DNA from: Ga0077555 sp050187415 | GTDB taxonomy: Bacteria > Pseudomonadota > Alphaproteobacteria > Rhizobiales > Hyphomicrobiaceae | NCBI GenBank assembly: GCA_050187415.1 | Contig: JBFWXN010000003.1 | Location: 1 to 64,000, forward strand | Reading direction: 5' to 3' | Length of the DNA stretch: 64,000 nucleotides | Shown: positions 51,262-60,617 of the stretch, in pieces | Layout of the letters: each line of letters opens with the position of its first letter | Position numbering within the stretch: the stretch's first letter is position 1 | The notes under the pieces: generated by a model | Told to the model about the DNA's origin: nothing | Seen by the model: the letters and a program-made list of their open reading frames with translations, nothing else | Databases searched by the model: none | Translations under genes and position numbers: made by a program

Positions 51262-53310
51262 CTATTCGGCCGCCTGCCTCTGATCCGCTAGGACCTGGTC
51301 GGCGAGACGGCCGGTCAGCTCCGCGAGGTGGTCGAATTTCGACGTGAAGGTTCCAACGCCCGCCGTCGCCGATCTCAACTCGACGATGAGATCCTGAATG
51401 TCGGCTTCAGGGATCTTTGCCTCCACAACGTCCCAACCGGGCCAGCCCTCGCGAGCATCAAAGCCGAGGATCTGTCCGCGGCGTTGCGAGATCATGGCGT
51501 TGACGCGGCTCGTCGCTTCGGTTGGCACTGCGATCTTGACGTGCATCACCGGCTCGAGCAGCACCGGTTGGCACTTCGGCAGGCCTTCCGCCATGGCGAG
51601 CCGCCCGGCCTGCCGGAATGCCATGTCCGAGGAGTCGACCGTATGGTACGAACCGTCGGTCAGCGTGACGGCGACGTCGACGACGGGGAACCCCAACGGT
51701 CCATTGCGCAGATAGTCCTGCACGCCGATCTCGACCGATGGAATGAACTGGCGCGGCACGACGCCCCCGTGGATTTTCTCGTCGAACCGGAACCCCTCCC
51801 CGCGCGACAGTGGCGCGATCTCCAGAACCACGTCGCCGAACTGGCCGTGGCCGCCGGATTGTTTCTTGTGCCGCGCGCGGATCGTCGTCGCCTGGCGAAT
51901 GGTTTCGCGATATGGGATCTGCCGCGGCTGCGTGGCGGCCTCGATGCCGGACTTCCGCTTGAGCCGTTCCAGCGTCACGCGCAGGTGCATTTCGCCCTGT
52001 CCCCAGAGCACCATTTGATGCGTGTCCTGCACGTGGTCGAGCTTGAGCGATGTGTCTTCCTCCATCGCCTTCGCCAGCGCCGAGGTCAGCTTCACCTCGT
52101 CCTTGCGGTCCTTGAGCGTGATGGCCACGCCCAGCACCGGAGCGGGAGCCTCGGATAGGCCGATCTGCGCAATCGCAGCGTTGTCGGACGTGATCGTCTC
52201 GCCCGTCTTGATCTTTTCGAGCCGAGCCAGCGCGACCGTGTCGCCGGCCTTTGCGGCACCGCGCTTGCGGACCTCCTGCCCTGTCAGGGTCGCAACTCCC
52301 GCAATCCGCTCCTCGGTGCCGTCGCCCCGAACGATATCGCCTTCGTTGAGGCTACCCTGGAGAACACGTGTCAGCGAGAGCTTCCCGCCGTGCGACGTGT
52401 AGATCGTCTTCATCACGTAACCGGCGCCCCCTCGCGCCTCGACGCCGAGCCGCGCCGCCGTCTCGGCGACGAACGGCGCCTCGTGGCGCAGCGCCTTCAA
52501 CAGGCGGACGATGCCGTTACCGTTAGCCGCAGATCCCACCAGCACCGGGCAGATCAGGCCGTCCTTCAGCTCGCGCGCCAGATCGTCGAACACGCGATCG
52601 CGCGGCGGTGTGATGTCCGAGAGCAATTGCTCCATCAGCTCATCGTCATAGTCCGCGAGCTTCTCCAGCATCTCGAAGCGGGCCGACTTTTCGCGTTCGG
52701 AAACCGTCGTCGGCATCTTGACGACTTCCGATGGGGCGTGCTCGCGATAGACGAACGCGCGTTCGAGCGCGAGGTCGACGAAGCCGGTTGCAATGCCGTT
52801 CTGCCAGATCGGGACTTGGCGCAGCACGAGGGGGACGGTGCTTGCCGGCTGCAGCATCGGCAATATCTCTCGCACCGGCGTATCGAAACTGTCGATCTTG
52901 TTGAGAAAGAGGAAGTGCGGGATGCCGCGATCCTCGAGTTGCTTGAGGATCACCTGTAGCGCGGGCACGCGCTTGGGGTCGGGTTCCGTCACCACGACCG
53001 CCGCATCGACTGCCGTCAGTACGGCGTCGGCCTCGGCCTGTAGCTCGACCGAGCCAGGGCAGTCGATGAACGTGAACTGGTCGCCCAGAAACTCCACGTC
53101 GGCTGAGTTGAGCTCCGTGCTCATGCCGTGTGCACGGGCCTCCGGGGCACCATCGCCCACGGTATTCGCGTCTTTGATCGTCCCCTGCCGGGTAATCGCA
53201 CCGCTGCGATGAAGGATGGCTTCGAGAAGGGTTGTCTTGCCCGACATATAGGGCCCGACGAGTGCGATGCAGCGGGCGCTGCGCCCCGCCCCGCCATCGG
53301 CATTAGCCAT
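51262..53310 (-). CDS. EF-G-like translational GTPase with altered switch II
   Basis: A 682-residue relative of elongation factor G, in the EF-G-like paralogue group found in alphaproteobacteria. The P-loop is GPYMSGKTT and NKID (base recognition) is present, but switch II reads DCPGS (residues 83-87) where EF-G has DTPGH, so the catalytic His is Ser. Domains II-V follow, with HGQFGDVVLEI and RGQILGFDAREG near the end. It probably binds the ribosome in a special role (recycling, stress or assembly), not bulk translocation. AAGGAG precedes the ATG. Divergent from a secreted-protein gene. Confidence 0.88.
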   Translation of the reverse strand: MANADGGAGRSARCIALVGPYMSGKTTLLEAILHRSGAITRQGTIKDANTVGDGAPEARAHGMSTELNSADVEFLGDQFTFIDCPGSVELQAEADAVLTAVDAAVVVTEPDPKRVPALQVILKQLEDRGIPHFLFLNKIDSFDTPVREILPMLQPASTVPLVLRQVPIWQNGIATGFVDLALERAFVYREHAPSEVVKMPTTVSEREKSARFEMLEKLADYDDELMEQLLSDITPPRDRVFDDLARELKDGLICPVLVGSAANGNGIVRLLKALRHEAPFVAETAARLGVEARGGAGYVMKTIYTSHGGKLSLTRVLQGSLNEGDIVRGDGTEERIAGVATLTGQEVRKRGAAKAGDTVALARLEKIKTGETITSDNAAIAQIGLSEAPAPVLGVAITLKDRKDEVKLTSALAKAMEEDTSLKLDHVQDTHQMVLWGQGEMHLRVTLERLKRKSGIEAATQPRQIPYRETIRQATTIRARHKKQSGGHGQFGDVVLEIAPLSRGEGFRFDEKIHGGVVPRQFIPSVEIGVQDYLRNGPLGFPVVDVAVTLTDGSYHTVDSSDMAFRQAGRLAMAEGLPKCQPVLLEPVMHVKIAVPTEATSRVNAMISQRRGQILGFDAREGWPGWDVVEAKIPEADIQDLIVELRSATAGVGTFTSKFDHLAELTGRLADQVLADQRQAAE

Positions 53311-53603
53311 GGCTTCGCTCCTTTGTCTCTCAGGCAGCCGGACGCCATGCCGCGTCCCGCGCCTGAGATGAAGGTCGCGGCTCGGCCATGGTGAACCTGT
53401 GTCGTATGGTCGCGCAAGCCCTGCGCGACGGTTTTTTGGCGCGGTGCCGTTCACGATTTCGCCGGGCCTCGCGCTGCATGCCGGCGCGCCAGGGTGCCAA
53501 AATCCCCGGTATCAGCTTCGTCGCCACCCCCGGACCATGTTCAAGCCGCAATTGCCTCGCACGGAGACCGCTGGCCATGGTGCCTCCTGACGAGGAAGAT
53601 GAC

Positions 53604-54212
53604 ATGCGGCTCGGTCCCACTGTTTCGCTGCTGCTCGGCGTCGGCGCCGCTCTTCCGGCATCGTCCTCCGCGGTACTCGGGCTCGATGAACCGAAAGGCG
53701 AGAAGGCGGCGTTGAAAGCGTGCGAGCGCCGTCTCTGCGAACTGGTCACGAAGAAGGCCCCGACCAGCGGCGAGCTGACGTGCGGCCTGTCCAAAACGTG
53801 GGCCAAGTCCGATTTGAAGGATGGGTCGGCCACGGGCCGCGTGAGTTGGGGGTTTGGCGATGCCCGCTGTACCGTCAACCTGAAGCTCGCGCGTGCGACC
53901 ATCGTCTCGGCGCTGAATGACGAGAAGGCCACGGTCCAGTTTCCGGAGCACGCGGTCAACTGCGTCGTCGAGCGCGACGAGGGCGTAGCGACCGTCACCG
54001 CCACGCTCGCGCCGAAGGCCAAGCTGGAAGGCGGCCAAGTCAAGAAGGTCTGGGTCAACCTGAAGAATGTAGAGGGCCCGGGTGTCATCAAGGGATTGGC
54101 AATTACGGTCGCCAAGCTCGAGGACAAGCTCGGCATATTCCATAGGCCCTTGGTGAAGTCGATCAACAAGCTCCTTCACGAGAAGTGCCCGAAGGTCGCC
54201 TCCGGCAAGTAG
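53604..54212 (+). CDS. Secreted hypothetical protein
   Basis: A 202-residue protein with a Sec signal (MRLGPTVSLLLGVGAALPASSSA) and four Cys in the mature part (ACERRLCEL, LTCGLSK, ARCTV, NCVVER), which could form disulfides. I do not recognise a domain; the sequence is beta-rich with a Lys-rich C-terminus. GAGGAAG lies upstream. It converges with rplQ. Confidence 0.75.
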   Translation: MRLGPTVSLLLGVGAALPASSSAVLGLDEPKGEKAALKACERRLCELVTKKAPTSGELTCGLSKTWAKSDLKDGSATGRVSWGFGDARCTVNLKLARATIVSALNDEKATVQFPEHAVNCVVERDEGVATVTATLAPKAKLEGGQVKKVWVNLKNVEGPGVIKGLAITVAKLEDKLGIFHRPLVKSINKLLHEKCPKVASGK

Positions 54213-54240
54213 CGCCGTTGCACTGCGTCGAAGCCGTGAA

Positions 54241-54272
54241 CGAAAACGGCGCCGCTCGATGGAGCAGCGCCG
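54241..54272 (-). terminator. Rho-independent terminator of the rpsM-rplQ operon
   Basis: On the minus strand, CGGCGCTGCTC, a 4-base loop and GAGCGGCGCCG (11 pairs with one mismatch), followed by TTTTCGTT. Lies 70 bases after rplQ. Confidence 0.72.
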
Positions 54273-54320
54273 CGAATTCGGCGTCGGGTGCCAGTGTCGA
54301 TCGACTGGGCACGGTTAGGT

Positions 54321-54340
54321 GCCCGGCCCGGCCCGGCCCG
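54321..54340. repeat. (GCCCG)4 tandem repeat
   Basis: Four exact copies of GCCCG, ending one base before the rplQ stop codon on the minus strand. It is in the 3' untranslated part of the operon. Confidence 0.8.
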
Positions 54341-54341
54341 G

Positions 54342-54776
54342 TCAGTCAGCAGCGCCTTCGCCCTGTTCCTTGAGCCTGGCTTCGTGGCGCTCGCGATCTT
54401 CCTTGCCCTTGACGGTGACGTCGCGATCGACAAGTTCGATCACCGCCCGCGGTGCGCTATCGCCATAACGGAACCCGGCTTTGAGGACGCGGGTATAGCC
54501 GCCGGCGCGATCCCTGTAGCGGGGGCCGAGAACGTCGAACAGCTTCTTGACCATGGCGTCGTCGCGCAGCCGCGAGCCTGCCAGACGTCGCGAGTTGAGA
54601 TCTCCGCGCTTCGCCAGCGTAATGTATTTGTCGACGACGCGGCGCAGGTCCTTGGCTTTCGGCAGGGTCGTGACGATCTGCTCGTGCTTTATGAGAGCGG
54701 CGGCCATGTTCGAGAACATCGCCTGCCGATGACCGCTGTCGCGACTGAAGCGTCGGCCCAGCATTTTGTGTCGCAT
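54342..54776 (-). CDS. rplQ: 50S ribosomal protein L17
   Basis: A 144-residue L17 with the standard MRHKMLGRRFSRDSGHRQAMFSNMA start and TLPKAKDLRRVVDKYITLAKRG core; the C-terminus is extended and charged relative to the E. coli protein, as in other alphaproteobacteria. It is last in the operon. Confidence 0.98.
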   Translation of the reverse strand: MRHKMLGRRFSRDSGHRQAMFSNMAAALIKHEQIVTTLPKAKDLRRVVDKYITLAKRGDLNSRRLAGSRLRDDAMVKKLFDVLGPRYRDRAGGYTRVLKAGFRYGDSAPRAVIELVDRDVTVKGKEDRERHEARLKEQGEGAAD

Positions 54777-54885
54777 GATATCGAACCCTTACGTTGTTTC
54801 GGCGGGGAGGTTCTGTGGCCTCGCCTCGCTTGATCGGTTGTGCGAAACGGCTCGCCCGTGGGAGCCGGCCGCATCGTGCACGCTC

Positions 54886-55902
54886 TTAGTACTGGTCCTC
54901 GAACCGCTTGGCCAGATCCTCGATGTTGTCCGGCGGCCAGTTCGGCACCTCCATGCCGAGGTGCAGCCCCATCGAAGCCAACACCTCCTTGATCTCGTTG
55001 AGAGACTTGCGCCCGAAGTTCGGTGTGCGCAGCATCTCTGCCTCGGTCTTCTGAATGAGATCGCCGATATAGACGATGTTGTCGTTCTTCAGGCAGTTCG
55101 CCGAGCGGACCGAAAGCTCGAGTTCATCGACCTTCTTGAGCAGCGCCGCATTGAAAGCGAGCTCAGGATGCACCCGCTCCTCGACGGCCTTCTTTGGCTC
55201 CTCAAAGTTGATGAAGATCGAGAGCTGATCCTGCAGGATGCGAGCGGCAAGCGCGATCGCATCTTCCGCACGGATCGAGCCGTCGGTCTCGACGGTCATG
55301 GTCAGCTTGTCATAGTCGAGGATCTGGCCCTCACGGGTATTCTCGACCCGATAGGACACCTTTTTGACAGGGCTATAAAGGCTGTCGACCGGAACGAGAC
55401 CGATCTGGGCATCCTCCGGCCGATTGCGCTCGGCCGGAACGTAGCCCTTGCCGGTCGCAGCCGTGAATTCCATGCGAATCGATGCGCCCTGGTCGAGATT
55501 GCAGATCACGTGATCGGGGTTCAGCACCTCGACCTCCGAGCTGGTCTCGATATCGCCGGCGTAGGCCGGTCCCGGGCCTTCCTTCTTCAGGACCATCCGC
55601 TTCACGCCTTCCGAGTGGACGCGAAGGGCGATGTCCTTGATGTTGAGCACGATGTCGGTCACGTCTTCGCGCACACCAGCGATCGAAGAGAATTCGTGCA
55701 GCACGCCGTCGATGTGCACCGACGTAATCGCGGCACCCTGCAACGATGACAGCAGCACGCGACGCAACGCATTGCCGAGCGTCATGCCGAAGCCGCGCTC
55801 GAGAGGCTCGGCGACGACTGTCGCCACCCGGTCGCGCTGCCGTCCAACCTCGACGTGAAGCTTCGAGGGCTTGATCAGGTCCTGCCAGTTCTTCTGCAAC
55901 AT
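54886..55902 (-). CDS. rpoA: DNA-directed RNA polymerase subunit alpha
   Basis: A 338-residue alpha subunit: N-terminal assembly domain (EPLERGFGMTLGNALRRVLLSS) and C-terminal domain for UP elements and activators (LRTPNFGRKSLNEIKEVLASMGLHLGM). I chose MLQKNWQDLIKPSKL as the family N-terminus over an ATG four codons upstream. Confidence 0.98.
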   Translation of the reverse strand: MLQKNWQDLIKPSKLHVEVGRQRDRVATVVAEPLERGFGMTLGNALRRVLLSSLQGAAITSVHIDGVLHEFSSIAGVREDVTDIVLNIKDIALRVHSEGVKRMVLKKEGPGPAYAGDIETSSEVEVLNPDHVICNLDQGASIRMEFTAATGKGYVPAERNRPEDAQIGLVPVDSLYSPVKKVSYRVENTREGQILDYDKLTMTVETDGSIRAEDAIALAARILQDQLSIFINFEEPKKAVEERVHPELAFNAALLKKVDELELSVRSANCLKNDNIVYIGDLIQKTEAEMLRTPNFGRKSLNEIKEVLASMGLHLGMEVPNWPPDNIEDLAKRFEDQY

Positions 55903-56072
55903 TCGGGCACCCATCAGTTGAGGCACGCGCCGAGCGCGGCGCGGCGGGCGGCAGATGCGAGGCTTGATACATCAGCGACGGCCGTATCTGGCGGCCGCCT
56001 GGAGCCTCTCGGGATGGGGCTTGGTGTCGGTCGCCGCGCGCACGCCGTCGCGGCAGCAGCCCCTGAGTATCG

Positions 56073-56471
56073 TTACACCCGGCGCCGCTTGCGCGGACGG
56101 CAGCCGTTGTGGGGGATCGGCGTCACGTCGCGGATCGACGTGATCTGAAAACCGGCCGCCGAAAGCGCCCTGAGCGCCGACTCGCGGCCCGAGCCCGGAC
56201 CGCAAACCTCGACTTCGAGGGTTTTCATGCCGTGTTCGGCCGCCTTGCGGCCGGCATCCTCGGCCGCCACCTGAGCCGCATACGGCGTCGACTTGCGCGA
56301 GCCCTTGAAACCCATCGTCCCTGAGGACGACCACGAAATCGTGTTCCCTTGAGCGTCCGTGATCGTAATCATCGTATTGTTGAACGACGCATTCACATGC
56401 GCGACGCCCGAAGCGATGTTTTTCTTTTCGCGACGGCGGACTTTGCCGCGTTGCGCCTGGTCTTTGGCCAT
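56073..56471 (-). CDS. rpsK: 30S ribosomal protein S11
   Basis: A 132-residue S11 with GVAHVNASFNNTMITITDAQGN, SSSGTMGFKGSRKSTPYAAQ and the conserved basic end NGCRPRKRRRV. Confidence 0.98.
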   Translation of the reverse strand: MAKDQAQRGKVRRREKKNIASGVAHVNASFNNTMITITDAQGNTISWSSSGTMGFKGSRKSTPYAAQVAAEDAGRKAAEHGMKTLEVEVCGPGSGRESALRALSAAGFQITSIRDVTPIPHNGCRPRKRRRV

Positions 56472-56590
56472 TCTCGGGCTCCGAAGGCAGAGTTCGTTGG
56501 AGGGCGCTGGTGGCTCGCTCGGCGCGGACTACCAGCGGATGCAGAAGGCAGCGGACCAGCGAAGGATCGCCTGCAGGTCCACGCTTGATA

Positions 56591-56968
56591 TTACCTGGAG
56601 GCTTGCTTCTTGCCCGCGATCGCTTTCGCGGGGCCCTTCCGGGTACGTGCATTGGTGTGTGTGCGCTGGCCGCGAACCGGCAAGCCTTTGCGATGGCGGA
56701 GGCCCCGGTAGCAGCCGAGGTCCATAAGCCGCTTGATGTTCATTGCCACTTCGCGGCGCAGGTCGCCCTCGACCGTATAGTCGCGGTCGATCGCCTCGCG
56801 GATTTGCGCGACCTCGAGGTCGGACAGTTCGCTCACCAGCCGCGCAGCAGGAAGGCCGACCCGCTCGCAGATCTCCTGCGCGAATTTCGGGCCAATCCCG
56901 TGAATGTACTGAAGGCCGATGACGACACGCTTTTGCGTCGGAATGTTCACGCCTGCGATACGGGCCAC
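56591..56968 (-). CDS. rpsM: 30S ribosomal protein S13
   Basis: A 125-residue S13: MARIAGVNIPTQKRVVIGLQ, GIGPKFAQEICERVGL and the basic C-terminal GLRHRKGLPVRGQRTHTNAR. It is first of the four-gene unit; the usual upstream secY-adk are absent and an AlkA-like gene is there instead. Confidence 0.98.
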   Translation of the reverse strand: MARIAGVNIPTQKRVVIGLQYIHGIGPKFAQEICERVGLPAARLVSELSDLEVAQIREAIDRDYTVEGDLRREVAMNIKRLMDLGCYRGLRHRKGLPVRGQRTHTNARTRKGPAKAIAGKKQASR

Positions 56969-57240
56969 GTTCTTCTCCTCGTATCTCCCCGCCTGGGGAG
57001 GTCCCGCCTAATGTCGAGCGCCACGAAGACACCTCCCGCCGAAGCAATCGCGTACGTTTGAAGCCGCAACCTGCCCCAGCGAACGCCCATGCCCTCTCCC
57101 AAAGTCACTTGAACCCCGGGGTCAGAAGTGCCGTCGTGCTTTTTCGGCTTTAGCACCGATGTGCCAATACGGACGGCAACGCAGACCCAACGATGTCGCC
57201 GGGTGCGGTCGCGATCCGATGCCGTTAGCGAAAGCGCCCC

Positions 57241-57269
57241 CTTGTAGCGAACACGTCACGTGGCGTCAA
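57241..57269 (-). promoter_or_regulatory. Promoter of the rpsM operon
   Basis: On the minus strand TTGACG, a 17-base spacer and TACAAG, in the otherwise gene-free 56969-57308 stretch upstream of rpsM. It gives a leader of about 265 bases, in which I see no coding frame or RNA gene. Confidence 0.55.
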
Positions 57270-57308
57270 CCGCCCCTCTTGACAAGGGCATGACGCATCC
57301 CTTTCGGA

Positions 57309-57974
57309 TCACACCGGCAGCGCGCTTCCGGACGACTTCCGCACCTTATAGTAGGCCCAAAGAAGATGCGCCGCGACGCCGCGCCATGGGCGCCAACGCT
57401 CGGCAAACTCGGCCAGTTCCCTGGCGGTGGGCCGCGCCTCGAGGCCCGCTGCCATTTGCAACGCGACCTGCAAGGCGAGATCGCCCGCGGCAAACCCATC
57501 GGCCCGGCCGAGACAGAACATAATGTAGACGTCGGCCGTCCACGGGCCAACGCCCGTCACGGCGGTGAGCGCCTCGTGCACGTCCTCCTCGGTGTGTCCT
57601 GCCATGCCCTCGAGATCAAGCCCCCCTTGAACGGCGTCGGCGATGGCCCGCAAGGTCCGCACCTTGCCGGCGGAGAGGCCGGCGCTGCGGAGCGTCTCGT
57701 CGGGCATCGAGAGCAGGCGGGATGGCTCGAACGGGTCGACGAGGGCGGCGGTCCTCCCCCAGATGGCCGCGGCGCTTGCGACCGACAATTGCTGGCCGAC
57801 GACAATCCGGGCGAGTCCTTCGAAGCCAGCCTGCCTGCGCCGCAACGGTGGCACTCCCGCCGCATCGTGCATAAGCCGGGCAATCGCGCACTTGCGGCGA
57901 AGCAGCCTGATGCCATCTCTGAGATCGGCCTCGGTCTCGATCAGTCGGGGTCGTTTCGAGCGTCTGGTGGCCAT
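57309..57974 (-). CDS. DNA-3-methyladenine glycosylase, AlkA-like (HhH-GPD)
   Basis: A 221-residue base-excision glycosylase. The helix-hairpin-helix and GPD loop are in LTAVTGVGPWTADVYIMFCLGRADGFAAGDLALQ, with the catalytic Asp in GDLAL. It lacks the N-terminal domain of E. coli AlkA, as many short bacterial forms do. It removes alkylated purines. It is divergent from gluQ. Confidence 0.88.
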   Translation of the reverse strand: MATRRSKRPRLIETEADLRDGIRLLRRKCAIARLMHDAAGVPPLRRRQAGFEGLARIVVGQQLSVASAAAIWGRTAALVDPFEPSRLLSMPDETLRSAGLSAGKVRTLRAIADAVQGGLDLEGMAGHTEEDVHEALTAVTGVGPWTADVYIMFCLGRADGFAAGDLALQVALQMAAGLEARPTARELAEFAERWRPWRGVAAHLLWAYYKVRKSSGSALPV

Positions 57975-58148
57975 GCGCCGTTCCGCGGATACTGCGCGCC
58001 GGGAGGCGCCGCAAGGTTCTCGGGGTTGAGCCTCAGTCTAGTGTGGTGGATTTGAAGTTCCACATCATTCGCCGCGAGATGGGGAGAGACCTTCAAGCCC
58101 GAAAATCGAACGAGAAACATACACTCGCGACACTGGAACCCCCGTAAA

Positions 58149-59069
58149 ATGACGACGGCGTCGAAAATGATGGCCCAGCCGATTTTCCGTTTCGCCCCGA
58201 GCCCGACCGGCCGGCTGCATCTTGGTCACGCGCTTTCCGCACTCATTAATCGCGACATGGCGGATCGGATTGGCGGCAGCCTTCTGATCCGCATCGAAGA
58301 CACGGACCTGACCCGCTGCCGCCCGGAATATACGCAAGCGATCCTGGACGACCTCGCTTGGCTTGGCATTGTGTCGAACGGTCCGGTGCTGCACCAATCG
58401 GCGCATCTCGACGTCTATCGGCAAGCTGCCGCACGGCTACTCGGTATGGGTCTGCTCTATCCCTGCTTCGCGACCCGCCAGGAAGTGCAGGCCGCCGCGG
58501 CGCCGGATGCCGTCGACCCGGACGGTGCCCCGCTCTATCCTGGTTTGCATCGCGACTTGAGCAGCAGGGAGATCGCCGATCGGACCGCGGCCTGCCAACC
58601 CTTCGCCCTGAGGCTAGATATGGCCCGCGCCATCGACCGGGCCCGTGCGACCGCCGGCGACGCGGCCTTCGCCTATACAGGGTTCGACGAGCACTTCGCG
58701 CCCTGCCAGTTCAGAACGGACCCCGCCCGCTGGGGCGACGTCGTAATCCAGCGCAAAGAGACATCCGCCAGCTACCACCTCGCGGTCGTCGTGGACGATG
58801 CACGCCAGCGCGTCACCCACGTCGTCCGTGGCGAGGACCTCAGGGAGGCGACCGGGATTCATCGGCTGTTGCAGGTATTGCTCGATTTGCCCGAGCCCCT
58901 CTACCATCACCATCGGCTGCTGCTGGATACCGGCGGCCGAAAGCTCTCCAAGCGCGATGGCGATGCGGGCCTTGGCAGGCTCAGGGATCAGGGCATCACG
59001 CCAGACCAGGTTCGTTCCCTGGTCGGGCTAGGTGTGGATAAAGCGCTCAAGCCGTTTACGTGCTTGTAA
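58149..59069 (+). CDS. gluQ: Glutamyl-Q tRNA(Asp) synthetase
   Basis: Truncated GluRS-like enzyme that glutamylates queuosine-34 of tRNA-Asp. The 306-residue product has FRFAPSPTGRLHLGHA (HIGH), RIEDTDLTRC and GRKLSKRDGD (KMSKS), and no anticodon-binding domain. Divergent from the AlkA-like gene. Confidence 0.95.
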   Translation: MTTASKMMAQPIFRFAPSPTGRLHLGHALSALINRDMADRIGGSLLIRIEDTDLTRCRPEYTQAILDDLAWLGIVSNGPVLHQSAHLDVYRQAAARLLGMGLLYPCFATRQEVQAAAAPDAVDPDGAPLYPGLHRDLSSREIADRTAACQPFALRLDMARAIDRARATAGDAAFAYTGFDEHFAPCQFRTDPARWGDVVIQRKETSASYHLAVVVDDARQRVTHVVRGEDLREATGIHRLLQVLLDLPEPLYHHHRLLLDTGGRKLSKRDGDAGLGRLRDQGITPDQVRSLVGLGVDKALKPFTCL

Positions 59070-59327
59070 GCATAAGCATCGACAAATATGCTATAAAATA
59101 TTCGATCGCTGCATCCTCGACGCGTGGAGACGCTGCTCCGCTTCGAGGCCGGGAGCGGGCTAGGGCCGGGGGCGGTCGGGGTGAAGAAGCAGGGGAAGAT
59201 CAGGCGGCCGAAGTCGAGAAAACGTTCTGCGCCATCGCAGGGCGCCGCCGGCCGATCGCACGCTGTCCCGGGTACGGTCTCCATTTCAAACTCCGCGGCC
59301 ATGGCGCGGCGGCGCGGGACGGTCCGG

Positions 59328-60617
59328 ATGTCGGCGGTCGCTCTTGCCGCCGGCGACGATCGAATTTCGCTTGCCCTCCTGCTCGCACCCTTCCTCATCG
59401 TGGCCTTCTCGCTTGGCGGCGAGCGCGCGCTTCGCCAAATCATCGCCCGCGCGCCACAATTCATTGCAGCCGCGCAGCCGCCGCGGTCACCGGCCGTCGC
59501 TCACCCGCGCGTGGCGCCCCAGCCGCCGGTGCCGGTGTCGCATCGAGAACCCGTCGCGCCGCTCCGGTCCGCTCCGGCGCGGCACTCGGCGCCACAACCA
59601 GCGCTTGCGCGGCCGGACGTTCCCCTGCAATCCCTGCCCAAATTGCGGCTCGTGGAGCTTCCGCCGCCTCTCCTGCCGACGCTTACGCGTCTCGCACTCC
59701 CGCCGCCGGTCCTGCCGTCGCTGGCTTTGTTGGAGCTGCCCTCCCCGCGATTGCCTGTATTGGCATTGTTACCGCTGCCCCCGCCGAGGCTCCCGCCATT
59801 GGCACGCCTGGAGATTGCACCACCTCCGCTATCGTCGATGGCGACCCTGGCAATTCCACGCCCGGCACTTCCGTTGCTGGGGTTGCTGAAACCGCCGCCG
59901 CGCCCGCTGGACGCGCGTTCGCACCCGTCGCACGTGACGCAGCCGACGGTTTGCCTGGCGGCCGGCGACGTGTTGAGGGGCCGCCCGACAGGGCCGCAGC
60001 TACGGAGCGTCCCGCCCTATAGCCCCACCGCCTTCGGCAAGGCCCTTTCCGATGCCGCGCGTGCCCAGCTTGGCGATCTCGTCATCTACAATTCGAAGTA
60101 TATGCACATTGCCTATCCGATGGGGGACGTCCCCTCTCTGTTCGGCGTTTGCACCGACGTCATCGTGCGCGCCTACCGCCAACTCGGCGTCGACCTGCAG
60201 GAGCTGATCCAGCAGACCCACAGCGGCACGGGAGACCGCAACATCGATCACCGTCGCGTCGAGGTGGTTCGTCGTTTCCTGGCGCGACACGGCCGTGCGC
60301 TGCCGATCTCGGATCTGGCCGAAGCTTACGAGCCGGGTGACATCGTCACCTACTATCGCCCGCAAAATCGTTCCTCGACCGCCCACATTGCCATCGTGAC
60401 GGATCAGCTTGCTCCCTCGGGACGGCCCATGATCGTGCACAATCGGGGCTGGGGGCCACAGCTCGAGGACGCCTTGTTCGTCGACAAGATCACCGGACAC
60501 TACCGGTTTACCGGCCTCGATATGGCAGCCATCGGCAAAGTGCCTTTGGCGCACCGGCGTCTTGCCAAGGAGGCATCTATCACCCGTGCTGGCCGCGCAC
60601 CGCCGACACGACAGTGA
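59328..60617 (+). CDS. DUF1287 protein with signal anchor and Pro/Leu repeats
   Basis: A 429-residue protein. A hydrophobic N-terminal anchor (LALLLAPFLIVAFSL) leads to a Pro/Ala-rich linker, seven 13-residue Pro/Leu repeats (residues 103-193) and a C-terminal DUF1287 domain, an NlpC/P60-like fold with the Cys in GVCTDVI (residue 275), NIDHRRV, STAHIAIV and KITGHYR. The domain is probably a periplasmic hydrolase acting on cell-wall peptide or amide bonds. The start is unsure: ATGs at 59301 and a GTG at 59124 also fit. Its last 38 bases overlap the converging methyltransferase gene. Confidence 0.82.
   Translation: MSAVALAAGDDRISLALLLAPFLIVAFSLGGERALRQIIARAPQFIAAAQPPRSPAVAHPRVAPQPPVPVSHREPVAPLRSAPARHSAPQPALARPDVPLQSLPKLRLVELPPPLLPTLTRLALPPPVLPSLALLELPSPRLPVLALLPLPPPRLPPLARLEIAPPPLSSMATLAIPRPALPLLGLLKPPPRPLDARSHPSHVTQPTVCLAAGDVLRGRPTGPQLRSVPPYSPTAFGKALSDAARAQLGDLVIYNSKYMHIAYPMGDVPSLFGVCTDVIVRAYRQLGVDLQELIQQTHSGTGDRNIDHRRVEVVRRFLARHGRALPISDLAEAYEPGDIVTYYRPQNRSSTAHIAIVTDQLAPSGRPMIVHNRGWGPQLEDALFVDKITGHYRFTGLDMAAIGKVPLAHRRLAKEASITRAGRAPPTRQ
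59634..59906 (+). repeat. Seven 13-codon repeats (Pro/Leu-rich)
   Basis: The protein repeats follow LPxLxxLxLPPPx, for example LPTLTRLALPPPV and LPSLALLELPSPR, seven times without gaps, with later copies drifting (LSSMATLAIPRPA). At the DNA level the copies have diverged, so the array is old or codon-constrained. It lies between the membrane anchor and the DUF1287 domain. Confidence 0.85.

Noticed and set aside
59634..59906. The 273-base repetitive stretch as a CRISPR or tandem DNA repeat
   Set aside because: The period is 39 bases in frame within a gene and the copies differ in DNA while keeping the protein pattern, so it is a protein repeat.
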